A DNA stretch of 28,571 nt from Saprolegnia diclina VS20. Taxonomy: Eukaryota; Oomycota; Saprolegniomycetes; Saprolegniales; Saprolegniaceae. How positions within the stretch are numbered: position 1 is the stretch's first letter; the number at the start of each line of letters is the position of its first letter. The stretch spans positions 1,079,853 to 1,108,423 of the forward strand of contig NW_008246071.1 in NCBI RefSeq assembly GCF_000281045.1, read 5' to 3'. A model generated the notes under the pieces. That model worked only from the letters and a program-made list of their open reading frames with translations, ran no database searches and was not told the DNA's origin. The position numbers and the translations under genes are program-made. Shown in pieces: positions 15,619-25,915 of the stretch.

Positions 15619-18600
15619 ATGGAGCCGCCGCCGTCCGCTGTCCGCCCGCCGGACGTGCGTCATGCTGCGTACGAGTCGCGCATCCAGGACCTCCTTCTCC
15701 TCGTCGAGATGAACAAGAAGGTCGCGGCCGAGGCGCTCAAGTGCAGCTCGGCCACGGCGCAGAAGCTCGAGGACGTCACCATGTACCATCACGCCCAAGT
15801 CGCCGTGTGGCGAGGACGTATGGAAGCCTCGTTGCGGCAGCGCCGGCAGCAGCGCTGCAAAGCCAGCGTCTTTGCGACCCTTGTCCAGCATCAACGTCGG
15901 TACCAGCAACTCCGCCGTCTTGTCGCGCTTCTGCACCACCACAGAATGCGGCAGGCGTGGCACCGGTGGAGCATGCTGCTGCAGCGCCCAGGCATTGCAG
16001 TGCCATCAGTTCAGTGGCCAATGCAAGCGCTCTTTCTGCGATGGCGCAACCATTTCCGAAGTCGCCGGCGGCTTCGACGGCTCTGGACACCCATCTTGCG
16101 ACGCTTTTACGAACGACGGCTTGCGCAAGCCCTGGTGCGGTGGCGGCTCCAGGCCAAAGACGAACAGCTGCAAATCTGGATCGAGTGCCTCAAGGGAGCC
16201 AATGTTGCCCTGGAGGAACAGGCCAAAGCGTACGAAGATGCGTTTGCCGAGACGCAAGCCGCCCACACCCGCGAGTACGCCATCGAGCAGCGCCGGTACC
16301 GCCGTCTCGACCAAACCAACGAGGTGTGCCTGACATTTCGACGGTGGGTCGGTCTCTGTCGCCTTCGGCATCGACGCGCCGACCTCGTCGCGTACCGTCA
16401 TCGCCTGCAGCAGCAGCAGCTGCAGCGCACGGTCCTCGCACAATGGCAGCGCGTGCACCAACGTCAGCGCCACGCCACACAACTGGTGCGCGTCGTCCGT
16501 CAAAGCCGCGTGCGACGTCTGTTGAACCACTGCTTTCGCGAATTGCGGTGGTCGGCCGACCAAGTGCGAAGATTGCGACGTCTCTGCTGCCGGCGCTATC
16601 GCAATCACTCGCGCCTCGCCTGGCAGCGCTGGCAGCACAGTGTGCACGCGCGCGGGACGTACACTGCGCTGCAAGAGAGCCTCGTGGTGGTGCACGCCGA
16701 CCATCGGCTGGCGCTAAAGAGGCTGCAGGACGCGCGCTCGATCTTGTCGTCGCACATGGCCACGCTCGTCCACCGCTTCAAGGCAGCAAGCGTGCGCCAG
16801 CGAAGCTTCATGCAGTGGAAGCGCATTCTTCTTTGCCGTCGTCAGCTCCGAAGTTTGTGTGTCGTCTACCAGCGCTCGGTGCAGCTCCATCTACAGCTTG
16901 CGCTTGCACGCTGGCACCGACACACGACCGTCGCGCGCTCGACACAGCGGTGGTTGCTCCGTGATCGACGGGCGCATGGACGTCGGCGGGTTAAGCGGCT
17001 ATGGGCGGCGTGGGTGCGCCATGCACAGTGCGGTCGCCGGCGCAAGCAACGGCGCTTCCTCGCCGCCAGTGTGCTCTACATGTGGCGGCAGCACACTCGC
17101 ACTTGTCAAGCACAGCGGGTCGGCGCACAGCATATTCTGCATGTTCTCTTGCGAGCCCGCTGTCGCCACCGGTTCGCACAGTGGCGTCGACAGCACGCCC
17201 ACCAGGTCCGACTTCGGTCGTTTCAACGTAGTCAGCGCCGGCGCCATCTCTTTGTCCTCTTTCGCGCTTGGAATCGCTACGCGGTTTGCCGTCGCCGGCT
17301 CGAGAAGCACACGTGGCGTCTCTGGATGCAAAAGCGGGACGCACGGCGCGACGCCAAGACCAAACGCCGGTGCTTTCGGCTCTGGCACCTCCGCGTTGAG
17401 CAGCAGCACCGCGTATCGCGGCACGTCGAGCTCTACCAAGTCCAGCGGTACAACCACAACGCCAAGTACCGCGTTCATATGCGGTGGAAGCAGTGGTTTC
17501 TGCGTCGACGGGCGATTCGGAGAGCCCTTCAACGTGTGTTGCGGCGGTTGCTCACGTTGAAGCCACTGGCGCGCGCGCTGGTGCAGTGGAAGCGACATCG
17601 CTGTGGCCTCCACGCACAGCACTCTCTTGTGCGCGGGACCCGGTCCATCGCACAGCGTTTTTGGTTCAAGTACCTTAGCGATGCCCAACGCACGCTCTTG
17701 CGCCTCTGCTTTTGTGGCTTGCGCGCCTACCGATGGCGGGCCGAGTACCACGGCCGGCTTGCGGCGCACGCAGCCGCGCGGCACGGACACTGGAACACGC
17801 GACGGCACTTCCTGCGCTGGCATGCGTTCTATAGCCGCGGGCGCCATCGGCGGCAATGGCTGCGTCATTGGTGTGCGTCACGCCGACCACGCATGGCCAA
17901 GTGGTTGGCACTCGAACACTGGCGGCAGTGCCTCTGGGGCGACCGTGTTCGGCGACTCGAACGTGGCGCGATGCAATCTCAAGCCAAGTTGGCGACGCTT
18001 CTTTGTGCGCAGCAGAGCCACCAGCATCTGCGCGTCGTGTTGCAAGTGTGGCACCGCCATATGCACCGAGACCGACTCGGACGCGACACGCTGCGGCGAC
18101 TCCTACACCGCCGCTACGTGGTGCGGCTGCGTTTGGCGTGGTTGGGTTTGCTCACGATCCGCCCCATCACCAACGCCCGCGCCATGGACCGCTGGCTCGG
18201 TCAGCGCAGTGCGCGGCGCGCACGGCTCGCGGTTCTGGGCACTTGGCGGCGAAAAGTCGTGCACCGTCGACGGGTGCAGCGGCTCCTCTTGCGTCTCGTC
18301 GTGGCGATCGAAGAGCGTGCTGCGCGCTTTGCGTTTGTTCAGTGGCGACGCGCGTCCCATGGATTTCAAATCAAGTACCAGCGCTACGTATTCACGTCGT
18401 ACATCTACACTCGCCTGGCGCGGCAAGCGCGGCTTCGCCGACTCAAGCTCCTCTTTGCCCACTGGGCGACGTACCATGATGCCCACACGGTACCGTCGTA
18501 AGTGTGGAGGAGAATGTGTTTGAGAATACGCATATGTAGCGCGCGCGAGCCAAGTACGAGGTGCGTGCGATCACGTGGCGAGCGCAGTGGCAGCGCCGTA

Positions 18601-21218
18601 TCGTTCAAACATGGAACGACCGGGCGGGATGCTGGCGCCGACAAAGACAAATGCTACGACGCCTTCTTTCCGCTTGCACGATGCGCCGGACGCAAGCTGC
18701 ATGGGCGCATTGGCTACGAACTATCCACGCCGCGCGACTGGTGCAAAGTTGGCAAGACGGTGTCGACGCTGCCCGGGGTGTCAAGACCGCGCTAGCCGAC
18801 GCCAAGATTCACGCGTGGCGCACACGCCTTCTCCAAGACCACCTCTGGATGTGGAAAGCTGTGACGGTGACGCGACGCGACCGCCTCGTGCTGGCGTGGA
18901 GAGAGTGGCACGACGTTTGGCAGCGCCGGCGTCTGCAGTACCGCGCCACTACGCTGCGTACGCAGAGTGTCCGTTTCCACTGGTGGCGGCGCCTCGTGCT
19001 CGGTCGCGGCTACGTCCGCAAAACATTATTGCAGGTCGCGCGTCGCTGGGCGCAACACCGCCTACGGCTCGGCTTCAACAGTTGGCTTCACTGCCTCCGC
19101 CGCACCATCCACACCGAGTGCCTCCACCGCGTCATGGTGATCCAAGCCATGCTCGAAGCCACCGAGTGCGAGAATAGACGGGAGGCAACGCTACGCCCCC
19201 TCCTGCACCACTGGCGACGAAGCGCCCGCGCGCAAAAGCTCGGTCGCAAACAAGTTCGCGAGCAGCGTCAGCAGCTTGTAAGGACTCTGTGGCGCTACTG
19301 GAAATGCCGGGCTCGGACGCGACGCATCGCGATGGGCAAGGCACTGCGCTGCCGTTGGCAGTTGTCAGCGTCGGTCGTGGCGATCTGGCGAGGCTTTGCA
19401 GCGAAGCGAGTCGTCGCCCGGCAACGCCTCCGTCGCCTCGGCGCGCTGTTGTCGCGCAAGCACCTCTACCGTGTGTGGTCGTCGTGGCAGACCTTCCTTC
19501 GCGACGCTGATGGACGCACTGCCAAGTTGCTTCTGCAAGCCGAGATTGAAAAGCGTCGCGCCGACGACGCACTGCGCCAAAGCCGCATTCTGCAGTACGT
19601 TCACATGGCATGCAGCGCCCAAGGCTTGCAGCTGCTTGCGAAAACCGTGGCTGCCTGGAAACAAGCAGCAACGACATCCAAAGCACACCGACGCCGCGCC
19701 AAGCGCCGGCGTCTGCACCACTGCTTCCTCACGTGGGCGTCCACCGTCGCCATCCAGCGTCATCAATGGCTGCAAGCAGCGTGGCGCGGCTGGTGCTTCG
19801 GTGTTCATGCGGCTCGGATCCAGCGACACCTCTTGGTGCACGTGGCAGCTCGGCACCTCAAACGTCAAAGTGTCGCCCTCCTGCGTCGCATCTGGTCGAG
19901 TTGGCGAGACGTTCTCCATGCTTATGAGAGGCAGGTCGCGGTGTGTTGTCGTCGCTACGAACGCCGCCTCGTTGCCCGCTGCATGCGCCACTGGCGCGCC
20001 TCGACAACTGCCGCCGGTCATCATACCATGTCGGCTCTACGGCTTGTGTTTCAACAGTGGAAGCAGTACCACCGCCTGACGACGCAGTGGGCGGCCAAGC
20101 AGGTGGTCGCCGCGCGCCATGCGAGCATCCTCATGCATTGGCGATCGCTGCGGTCGCCGGCGACGATGCTTCAAACGTGCTTGCTCGCATGGCGCACGGA
20201 TGTCTTTGGTCCCCGAGAGCGACTCCACTGGCGTCCAGATGCGCTGGAGCACGCCGGCGCGACACTCGTGGCCAGTGTCGCGACGTGGTTCGACGCGTAC
20301 CAAACCCACTGCGTGCTCCAGCGCTGGCGGTCGCATGCCTCCGCTCGAAAAGAACACCGCGCGCAGCAGCTCGCTCACATGACAAAGCGGACGCATATCC
20401 AACGTCTCCAAGCTGCATGGACATCCTGGAAGGTACACCACGGGACGTGGAGCACGGCGCGGCGCGTGGCGCAGCTCTGGCGTGTCGGTCAAGCCAAGCG
20501 CGTTCTGCTGCGCTGCTTCCACGCGTGGACGGCACTGGCTTCTGCGCAAGTGGCCCACCACAATGCGCTGCTCGGCCTCACACGCTGGGTACGGCGAACG
20601 ATGCAGCGCCGGCACCTCCTCCTCTTGTGCCTGCACGTGTGGCGGGCGAGTCTGCCGGCACGCATGCGCACGACCGACGTCGGGACCACTTGCGATATAC
20701 CGACACCGCTACCGTCCACAGCACTGACGACGCTCGTAACGCTTGTAGACCGGTGCGCGACGTTTCAACGCCGGCGCGCCAAGGCGGCCTTCTGGAACTG
20801 GTATCTGGTCACGCACGACCACGGAAGCGACACCGTCGCCGTCGACGTCGACGTCGGCGCACGTCTTGCCCACACGCTCCTCTTGCGGAGCAGCAGCCAT
20901 GTGGACCGCAAAAAGCAGCGGCAGTGGCTCATGCACTTCTTCACGCAGCAGAGCCATGCGAATTTGCTGCGACGGAGCTTCGAAGGCTTTAAGCGGTGCC
21001 ACTCGATCGCGGTCCGATCGCATCGGCTCGACAGCCAAGCGCAGCTCGTGCTCGTCCAGTGCCTCCAGATCATTGGCCAACTCCACGTGCGTCGGCGGTT
21101 CCACCAATGGAAGTCGGCGTACATTGCGCTCGCGCTCGCCCAAGCCCAGGAGGAGCACGCGGTGCTCATGGACGCTCTCCACGACATTGCGAAATACCGC
21201 CATTCGTTACTGCCCTAA
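15619..21218 (+). CDS. SFI1: Giant SFI1-like centrin-binding repeat protein, 2 exons
   Basis: The spliced protein is about 1849 residues, joined across one 50-nt intron (18490-18539, phase 0, GTACCG...TAG). Apart from a short N-terminal stretch, nearly the whole length is alpha-helical repeat built on spaced Trp-Arg patterns such as ALVRWRLQAKDEQ, FRRWVGLCRLRHRRADL and VLAQWQRVHQRQRHATQL. These match Sfi1 repeats (AxxxWxxxxxxxxxLxxxAxxxxxxRxL), each of which binds one centrin. Sfi1 forms long filaments at spindle poles and basal bodies, and here it would be expected at zoospore basal bodies; that site is inference. The two halves look continuous, so I treat them as one gene. The start at 15619 (MEPPPSAV) is favoured because the open frame upstream is non-repetitive. 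Long open frames on other strands and frames here are shadows. Confidence 0.85.
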
Positions 21219-22347
21219 AGTGTATTGGCCGAGACATCAAAGGTTGCAACGAGCGGTCGATGGTCCGACACCATGCGCCAGTAGTCGACCATCTCGTGCT
21301 GCGGCCGGGGCACGACCCACTACTCCATTTGAGACACGCTCGGATATGCATCTATATGTCATGTACCTCGTGCTCGTCCCACGGCTCGCCTTGGATAAAC
21401 TCGGGTCGTTTCAGCCGCGTCGTGTCGGGGAGGCCGCGCGGGAGGAGGTCGCAGCCCGTGGGCTTGAAGACGAGGCGCTTCTCGCCGTGGAGAAACGGGT
21501 GGTCGGCCTCGGGGATCGGCTGGAACGCTTTGAACGGATTCGAGCAAAAAATAAAGTCGACGCCGACCTAGATCCGCTCAGAACTGAGAGCTCGTCGCGC
21601 ACGTACCTCGCTGTTGTTGTGGTTGCAGTGTGTGATCTTGGCTTCGCGGCCATGGACGTCTGAGAAGACGGACCGGAACCCGTTCTCGAGCACGAGGTTG
21701 TGCACGGGGTCGTAAATGTCGTTGAAATCCCCGCACATGACGACCGGGCAGTTCTGCAAATGCTCCTTCGCCTGGTACGCGTGGATTGCGCGGAGCACGG
21801 TCTGGATCTGGGACATGCGCATGACGCGGTTGATGTCGCTGTGCGGAAACGTCAGATGCGTGTTGACGAGCAGGAACGACTAGACAATCAGCATGAGCTA
21901 TCCAAGTCGACCAGGACGCGAGCGTACCCGCTCCATGAATGAGTGCGTGTGCGTCTCGAGGAGCGTCGGCGGAATCGAGAGGTGCATGAGCATTGCGACG
22001 CGCTCGCCCGCCTTGTCAAAGTCGAGCTGCGTGTAATTGTGGAGCGTGATCTTGCTGCTGTCAAGAAACACGGCGAGGCCATCTTCCTTGAGCCCTGGCC
22101 GCTTGGCGAGGTGGCATGTGAAGCTCGGAAAGTGGCTCTCGAAGCGCTTCATGTAGAGCTCGTCAAAGTAGTACTCTTGGAGGCAGAGGATGCTCGACTT
22201 CTCCGCCTTCATGGGCGACACGAGCGCCTCTAGCCGGCGCATGTACAGCGACGCGTCCGTGGCCTCGAGCCGCCCGCCATGGCGGAAGTAGCATGGCGCC
22301 AGGAGGTTGAAGCTCAGGACGCTCAGCCCATCGAGCTTCCTTCGCAT
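21215..22347 (-). CDS. Endonuclease/exonuclease/phosphatase (EEP) superfamily hydrolase, 4 exons
   Basis: Introns 21880-21927, 21568-21606 and 21320-21366 give 332 residues. EEP signatures are in order: LSFNLLAPCY (N14), LCLQEYYFDELY (metal-binding E58), LVNTHL, MCGDFND (D191, N193) and SDHRPLVATF (D317, H318). These are the catalytic residues of Mg-dependent nucleases and phosphodiesterases such as CCR4, nocturnin, Angel and neutral sphingomyelinase-like enzymes. The NLLAPCY and LQEYY motifs lean toward the CCR4/Angel side, but the substrate is not settled. The ATG at 22347 is chosen because the TATCCGG motifs 47-70 bp upstream would otherwise be coding; an in-frame ATG at 22461 would add 38 residues. 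The stop codon (21215-21217) overlaps that of the SFI1-like gene. Confidence 0.87.
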
Positions 22348-22393
22348 CGCGTCCGATTGACGGTCCAAATTCGACAATCTTCGTTTTCGACCG

Positions 22394-22417
22394 CCGGATA
22401 ATAATGTGTCCGGATAC
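22394..22417. promoter_or_regulatory. Paired CCGGATA motifs upstream of the EEP gene
   Basis: CCGGATA (22394-22400) and TCCGGATAC (22409-22417) lie 47-70 bp upstream of the ATG at 22347. They are spaced similarly to the pair upstream of the CRC gene. Confidence 0.45.
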
Positions 22418-22559
22418 ACTTTTGGAACGGCCGCCTTGAACTTCAAAAAGTGAGCGTGCACCGGTTTGGAACGGCCGCGACGTCATCGCGCCGTTTGATT
22501 CGACGCCAAGTGCCAGCTCGGCCATTGCTGGCGCGCACGTGTCATCGTCACGCCGGTTG

Positions 22560-22608
22560 TATAGCCCAGCCCTGTCCCGAAGGGCTTCAAAAGGGCTAGT
22601 GGGCTATA
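22560..22608. repeat. Imperfect inverted repeat ending in a TATA-like string
   Basis: TATAGCCCA-GCCCT (22560-22573) is complementary to AGGGCTAGTGGGCTATA (22592-22608) apart from a 3-nt bulge. GGGCTATATAAG at the right arm looks like a TATA box. It sits about 40 bp before the ATG of the candidate short frame at 22644. Confidence 0.55.
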
Positions 22609-22643
22609 TAAGTATATAGCAAGACAGTCGTTAGCTGCGTGCT

Positions 22644-22793
22644 ATGCTGTGTGTGCACGAACTTGGCCACCAACTGCGCGACAAAGTCCATTCGTCCGCT
22701 ATCGCACGCGTGACGTCCGCCGTGGTCGCCGCGCTGTTAGTTGATGCTCGCGCTGTTGCTGCTTCGTGGTACGACCAGGTAATCGACGTGTAG
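22644..22793 (+). CDS. Candidate short open frame behind a TATA-like element, unknown function
   Basis: This is a 49-residue frame (MLCVHELGHQLRDKV...) with protein-like composition and an alanine/valine-rich middle part. A TATATAAG string lies about 40 bp upstream. A GTAATC at 22781 could start a 51-nt intron ending CAG, adding a second exon CMYIRPIPEGPW with a stop at about 22868. I recognise no family, and the frame is short enough to arise by chance. It may be a relic of a larger gene. Confidence 0.22.
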   Translation: MLCVHELGHQLRDKVHSSAIARVTSAVVAALLVDARAVAASWYDQVIDV

Positions 22794-22868
22794 GTCGCTG
22801 GGCTGGCTGGCGACGACTGCGATCAACAGTGCATGTACATTCGGCCCATCCCTGAAGGTCCCTGGTAG

Positions 22869-23549
22869 AGTACACTGCTTATTGTGGTCCTTGAAAGAGC
22901 GACGACTCGTTCGCAATGGTCGACATGAGAAGAGGTGGTCGTCGTGCGGGGCAACCCAGTGCGAGAGAGCTGTGCGAGAGGATTGCCGAGCGCCTATTGG
23001 AGCTGCAAGTGTGATGCGCAGCTGCGATAGATAGCAAACACGTGGCCCCTTGGTGCTTCAAGTGCAGGAAGCTCGCGCTGACGCCACCGCTCGTCGCAGA
23101 CGCCCTCGGAGAGAAGGATCGACTGCCGTCGGTCACGACTGCGACGCCGCATTCTTGAAGCACTTTGCGACATCGGTCGCGCGAACGAAGCCGGCGTCCC
23201 AGCGAACGCTTGCTTTGTCTCACTCCTCAGGTCGGGTCGACGCCGTTGGACTGCATGTGCAGACAGCGCACCCATGCACGCGGTGGTGACACATGACCCA
23301 CTCAGAAACGACACGCAGTTACTCGCGCTGTCAATGTCTCTTGGTTCGTGTCAATCCACCCTGCTACCCAGCTCGCCTCGATTCGAGGTGCTCGTAGCAT
23401 GACAACGACCCTAAGAATGGCTCGTAATAAATCGAATTATTAGTATCAATTCTCTTTATTTAATTCAATGGGAGCGCCGTGGTTGAACGACGTCGATATA
23501 TATAGATACAACTGTCAAACGCGCGAATAAGATAGGGAATAAAAAAGCA
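22869..23549. other. Gene-poor stretch
   Basis: Open frames of about 80-115 codons occur on both strands (for example 22879-23223 minus), but none has a domain or splice support. The part at 23420-23465 is AT-rich. Confidence 0.4.
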
Positions 23550-24608
23550 CTACGCGACCATGGTGCCACGCATGTTGTACACGGTACTGCTCGGCGTCGA
23601 CGGCGACGACTGGAACTGCAGTCGGAGGAGCGTGCCCGTGAGCGGCTTGGTCTGCACGACCATGCTGTGGCCGTGCTTGGCCTTGAGCGCTGGCACGACG
23701 AGTTTGAGGAAGCCTTCGAGCACGACCGGGTGGAGGCACTGGAGCTCGATCGGCTTGAGGCAGTTCGTGGGCTTGTGCAGTGCCGCATCCAGCCACCGGT
23801 GCAAGGACGCGACCTTGGTCTCGCTGCCTTGCGCCCAGTCGCGGCACAGCCGGTTCCACGGATCCGACCCGAGCGTGTATGGCAGCAGCGCTTCGGTGTG
23901 GGCCATGGTCTTCCACGACGCTTTTGGCGTTGCCATTGGCTCGTCGAGCAGCGACGCCTGGATCTGCATTGTGTCGTCGAGGCGCTCGTGGATCTCGGAG
24001 AGGAGGCGGACGATCGTTTGCTGAATTTGGTGCGACACGATGATGGACGACGGGACTTTCTGGCTGCCGTCCGTCTTGCGACCGGAAAAGACGACGCGCA
24101 TGACGCGGAGCAGGATATGGAATGACTTTTCCATGCCTTCAAGCGACTCTTGCAGCGGGTGCGTACTGCCACCAATGTTCATGTGCCGAGACGAGGACGA
24201 CGAGTGGGCCGGCGACGGCAGCGCATTCGGGCGCGGCGTCGTCTTGGGCGACGGCGCCGCGAGGCCTTTGATCGGACGGCTCGGGCGCGCGGGCGTGACG
24301 GCCGGCGACGGCTGCGCGTATTGGACGTTGGTTTTGATCGCTTGCAGCTGGTCGAAGACCGCAGCGCGCAACTTTTCGTGCTCGTTCATCCACGCGTTGA
24401 TGTCCTCGGTGGGCTGTTCGTGGAGGACCTCGAGGCCGTCGTAGAGGCTCGTCATGGGCAAGTTTGCGTTTGGATCCACGAGCTGCGCCTTGATGATTGC
24501 GATCTTGGTCTCGAGCATGTGCTGCTGCTCGGCGAGCGACTTGGCCTTGGCCTCGTAGAGCTTGAGGAGGCAGCGGCGCCACCAGCGTTGCAGTTGAATA
24601 AGAGCCAT
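23550..24608 (-). CDS. Unrecognised protein with N-terminal IQ-like motif and coiled coil
   Basis: This intronless gene encodes 352 residues. It opens with LIQLQRWWRRCLLKLY (about 3-18), which fits the calmodulin/centrin-binding IQ pattern IQxxxRxxxR. A probable coiled coil follows (EAKAKSLAEQQHMLETKIAIIKAQ, in shorter pieces). A Pro/Ser-rich linker lies at about 105-145. A globular, partly helical region from about 150 to the end includes LEGMEKSFHILLRVMR and LLPYTLGSDPWNRLCRDW. I do not recognise the C-terminal region. The ATG at 24608 places the IQ motif at the N-terminus, in good start context. An in-frame ATG at 24683 would add 25 residues. It could be a cytoskeletal or signalling protein, but that is speculation. 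Confidence 0.78.
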   Translation of the reverse strand: MALIQLQRWWRRCLLKLYEAKAKSLAEQQHMLETKIAIIKAQLVDPNANLPMTSLYDGLEVLHEQPTEDINAWMNEHEKLRAAVFDQLQAIKTNVQYAQPSPAVTPARPSRPIKGLAAPSPKTTPRPNALPSPAHSSSSSRHMNIGGSTHPLQESLEGMEKSFHILLRVMRVVFSGRKTDGSQKVPSSIIVSHQIQQTIVRLLSEIHERLDDTMQIQASLLDEPMATPKASWKTMAHTEALLPYTLGSDPWNRLCRDWAQGSETKVASLHRWLDAALHKPTNCLKPIELQCLHPVVLEGFLKLVVPALKAKHGHSMVVQTKPLTGTLLRLQFQSSPSTPSSTVYNMRGTMVA

Positions 24609-24760
24609 CGTTGTGATTGACGGTGCAAATCGGTGAATGCCGCGAGCGTTGACACGGTGTGTGAGCGCCAACGCATGTCCCACACGTGTGTAGCTCTTTG
24701 AACTGACGGGAATGGGCAGCTTGCGTCAAACTCCTAACCGGATGCTTCAAGAACGTGCAG

Positions 24761-24815
24761 CCAATGAGTAACGAGGCGGTTTCGCAAGTGAAAGGGCAAT
24801 TTCGGTATCCGGATA
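24761..24815. promoter_or_regulatory. CCAAT box, GCAAGTGAAAGG and palindromic TATCCGGATA
   Basis: CCAAT (24761-24765), GCAAGTGAAAGG (24784-24795) and the perfect 10-bp palindrome TATCCGGATA (24806-24815) sit 150-207 bp upstream of the IQ-motif gene. The same 12-mer occurs with ATTGG and TCCGGA at 8134-8165. Confidence 0.4.
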
Positions 24816-25280
24816 GGCGCGTCAACTCGCGGAACCGACTGTAGTGATACTCACAAGGGCACGATCCCACGCTGCGTTGATGCATGTTGAGATTACGAGG
24901 TGCATGCGAAGCATCCGAAGCTTCTAGCGTTCAGTGCAAAGCGCCGTGCAGTCTGCAGCGGTCGCACGCGAGCCATCTCGCCAGCTTGAACCCACTCGCA
25001 CTTCAAGAAATGGGCGCGTATCGCCAGCTTGGTGCACGCACTGATGCCAGAATTCGGGAGCACGAGAGGCCTACGGCAGGGGATGCGGCGGAGAATCATG
25101 CTCTGCTGCACGCATTTTGGGGATGGCGTTCGTATGTATGTGGGCATGTCTGAGAAGATCCTGCCTTGGTGCTGGCTCCCTTCGTTGCGTGCTCACGTAC
25201 ATGTCGTTTCACCGAAACGAAGAACGAGTGGTGTGTGGGTTGAACGAGCCGGTGTAGGACGACCATACACTCTGCGCTGG
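24816..25280. other. Intergenic stretch, nothing recognised
   Basis: No domain, RNA gene or splice-supported frame was seen. Confidence 0.4.
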
Positions 25281-25285
25281 CTACT

Positions 25286-25626
25286 TCACTGCACGAAGGA
25301 CACTACTTTCTTGACAACGCCAGTCGCGCACCTGCACGCAACTCGATTTCGCAAAGGCAGGTGGTTTGCGACCACCGCTTGGAAGATGCCCGACGGTCTC
25401 TGCACCGCTTCCATATTTGCCACACGCGTTGAAATGGCCTGTGCCGCTTCGGTGGCGAATCCTGCTGCCACTTTGGCGCCGCGTCTTCAAGATGAACCGC
25501 ACCGACGTCCGCTTCTCGGCTCTCTCGTGTCTCTAGGGTGCCATTGAGCAGTGCCATGAATGACTCTTGTAGCCCAATGGGTACCTCCAAGCTGCGATTG
25601 ACGACGCTCTCAGCGTCTTGAGGCAT
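25286..25626 (-). pseudogene. Possible frameshifted gene relic, unknown function
   Basis: A minus-strand frame from an ATG at 25626 (MPQDAESVVNRSLEVPIGLQ) reads well until about 25475. There a second frame takes over with equally protein-like sequence (AAGFATEAAQAISTRVANME...) and runs to a stop at 25286-25288. No GT-AG intron of the local type bridges the switch, which suggests a frameshift. A + strand frame (25029-25547) covers the same DNA but looks less protein-like. The family is not recognised, and this may be chance. Confidence 0.2.
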
Positions 25627-25915
25627 CAGGTCAGGATGCAGCTATTCTTTGATTGCGAGCGTATCCAGGATTATCAAAACTCAAAGCTTCAAGACTTTGC
25701 AAGCATGACCTCATGTGCGAGCACTACTCGTACTCGATCGAGCTGCACACTCGAGCTCCCTCGCTGGCCTTCAGCTGCTGCTTTCGCACTATACCTTGAC
25801 AGTCGTCGAGCGCACCAACTACAGCGCTCGTGCGCGCACTCCCAGCTGCCGCATCAGCGAGCGCCTCGCTGCAGTCGCCCATAGCACGAGCTCACCAGCT
25901 CGCTTGTGAACCTCG

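Noticed and set aside
16859-18523. Long alternative-frame open frames within the SFI1-like gene (for example 233 and 306 codons)
   Set aside because: They arise from the GC-rich, Arg/Trp-rich repeats in the real frame and show no family resemblance.
18490-18539. Boundary between two separate genes in the SFI1 region
   Set aside because: A standard GTAC...TAG intron joins both open frames in phase 0, and the repeat pattern continues across it, so one gene is simpler.
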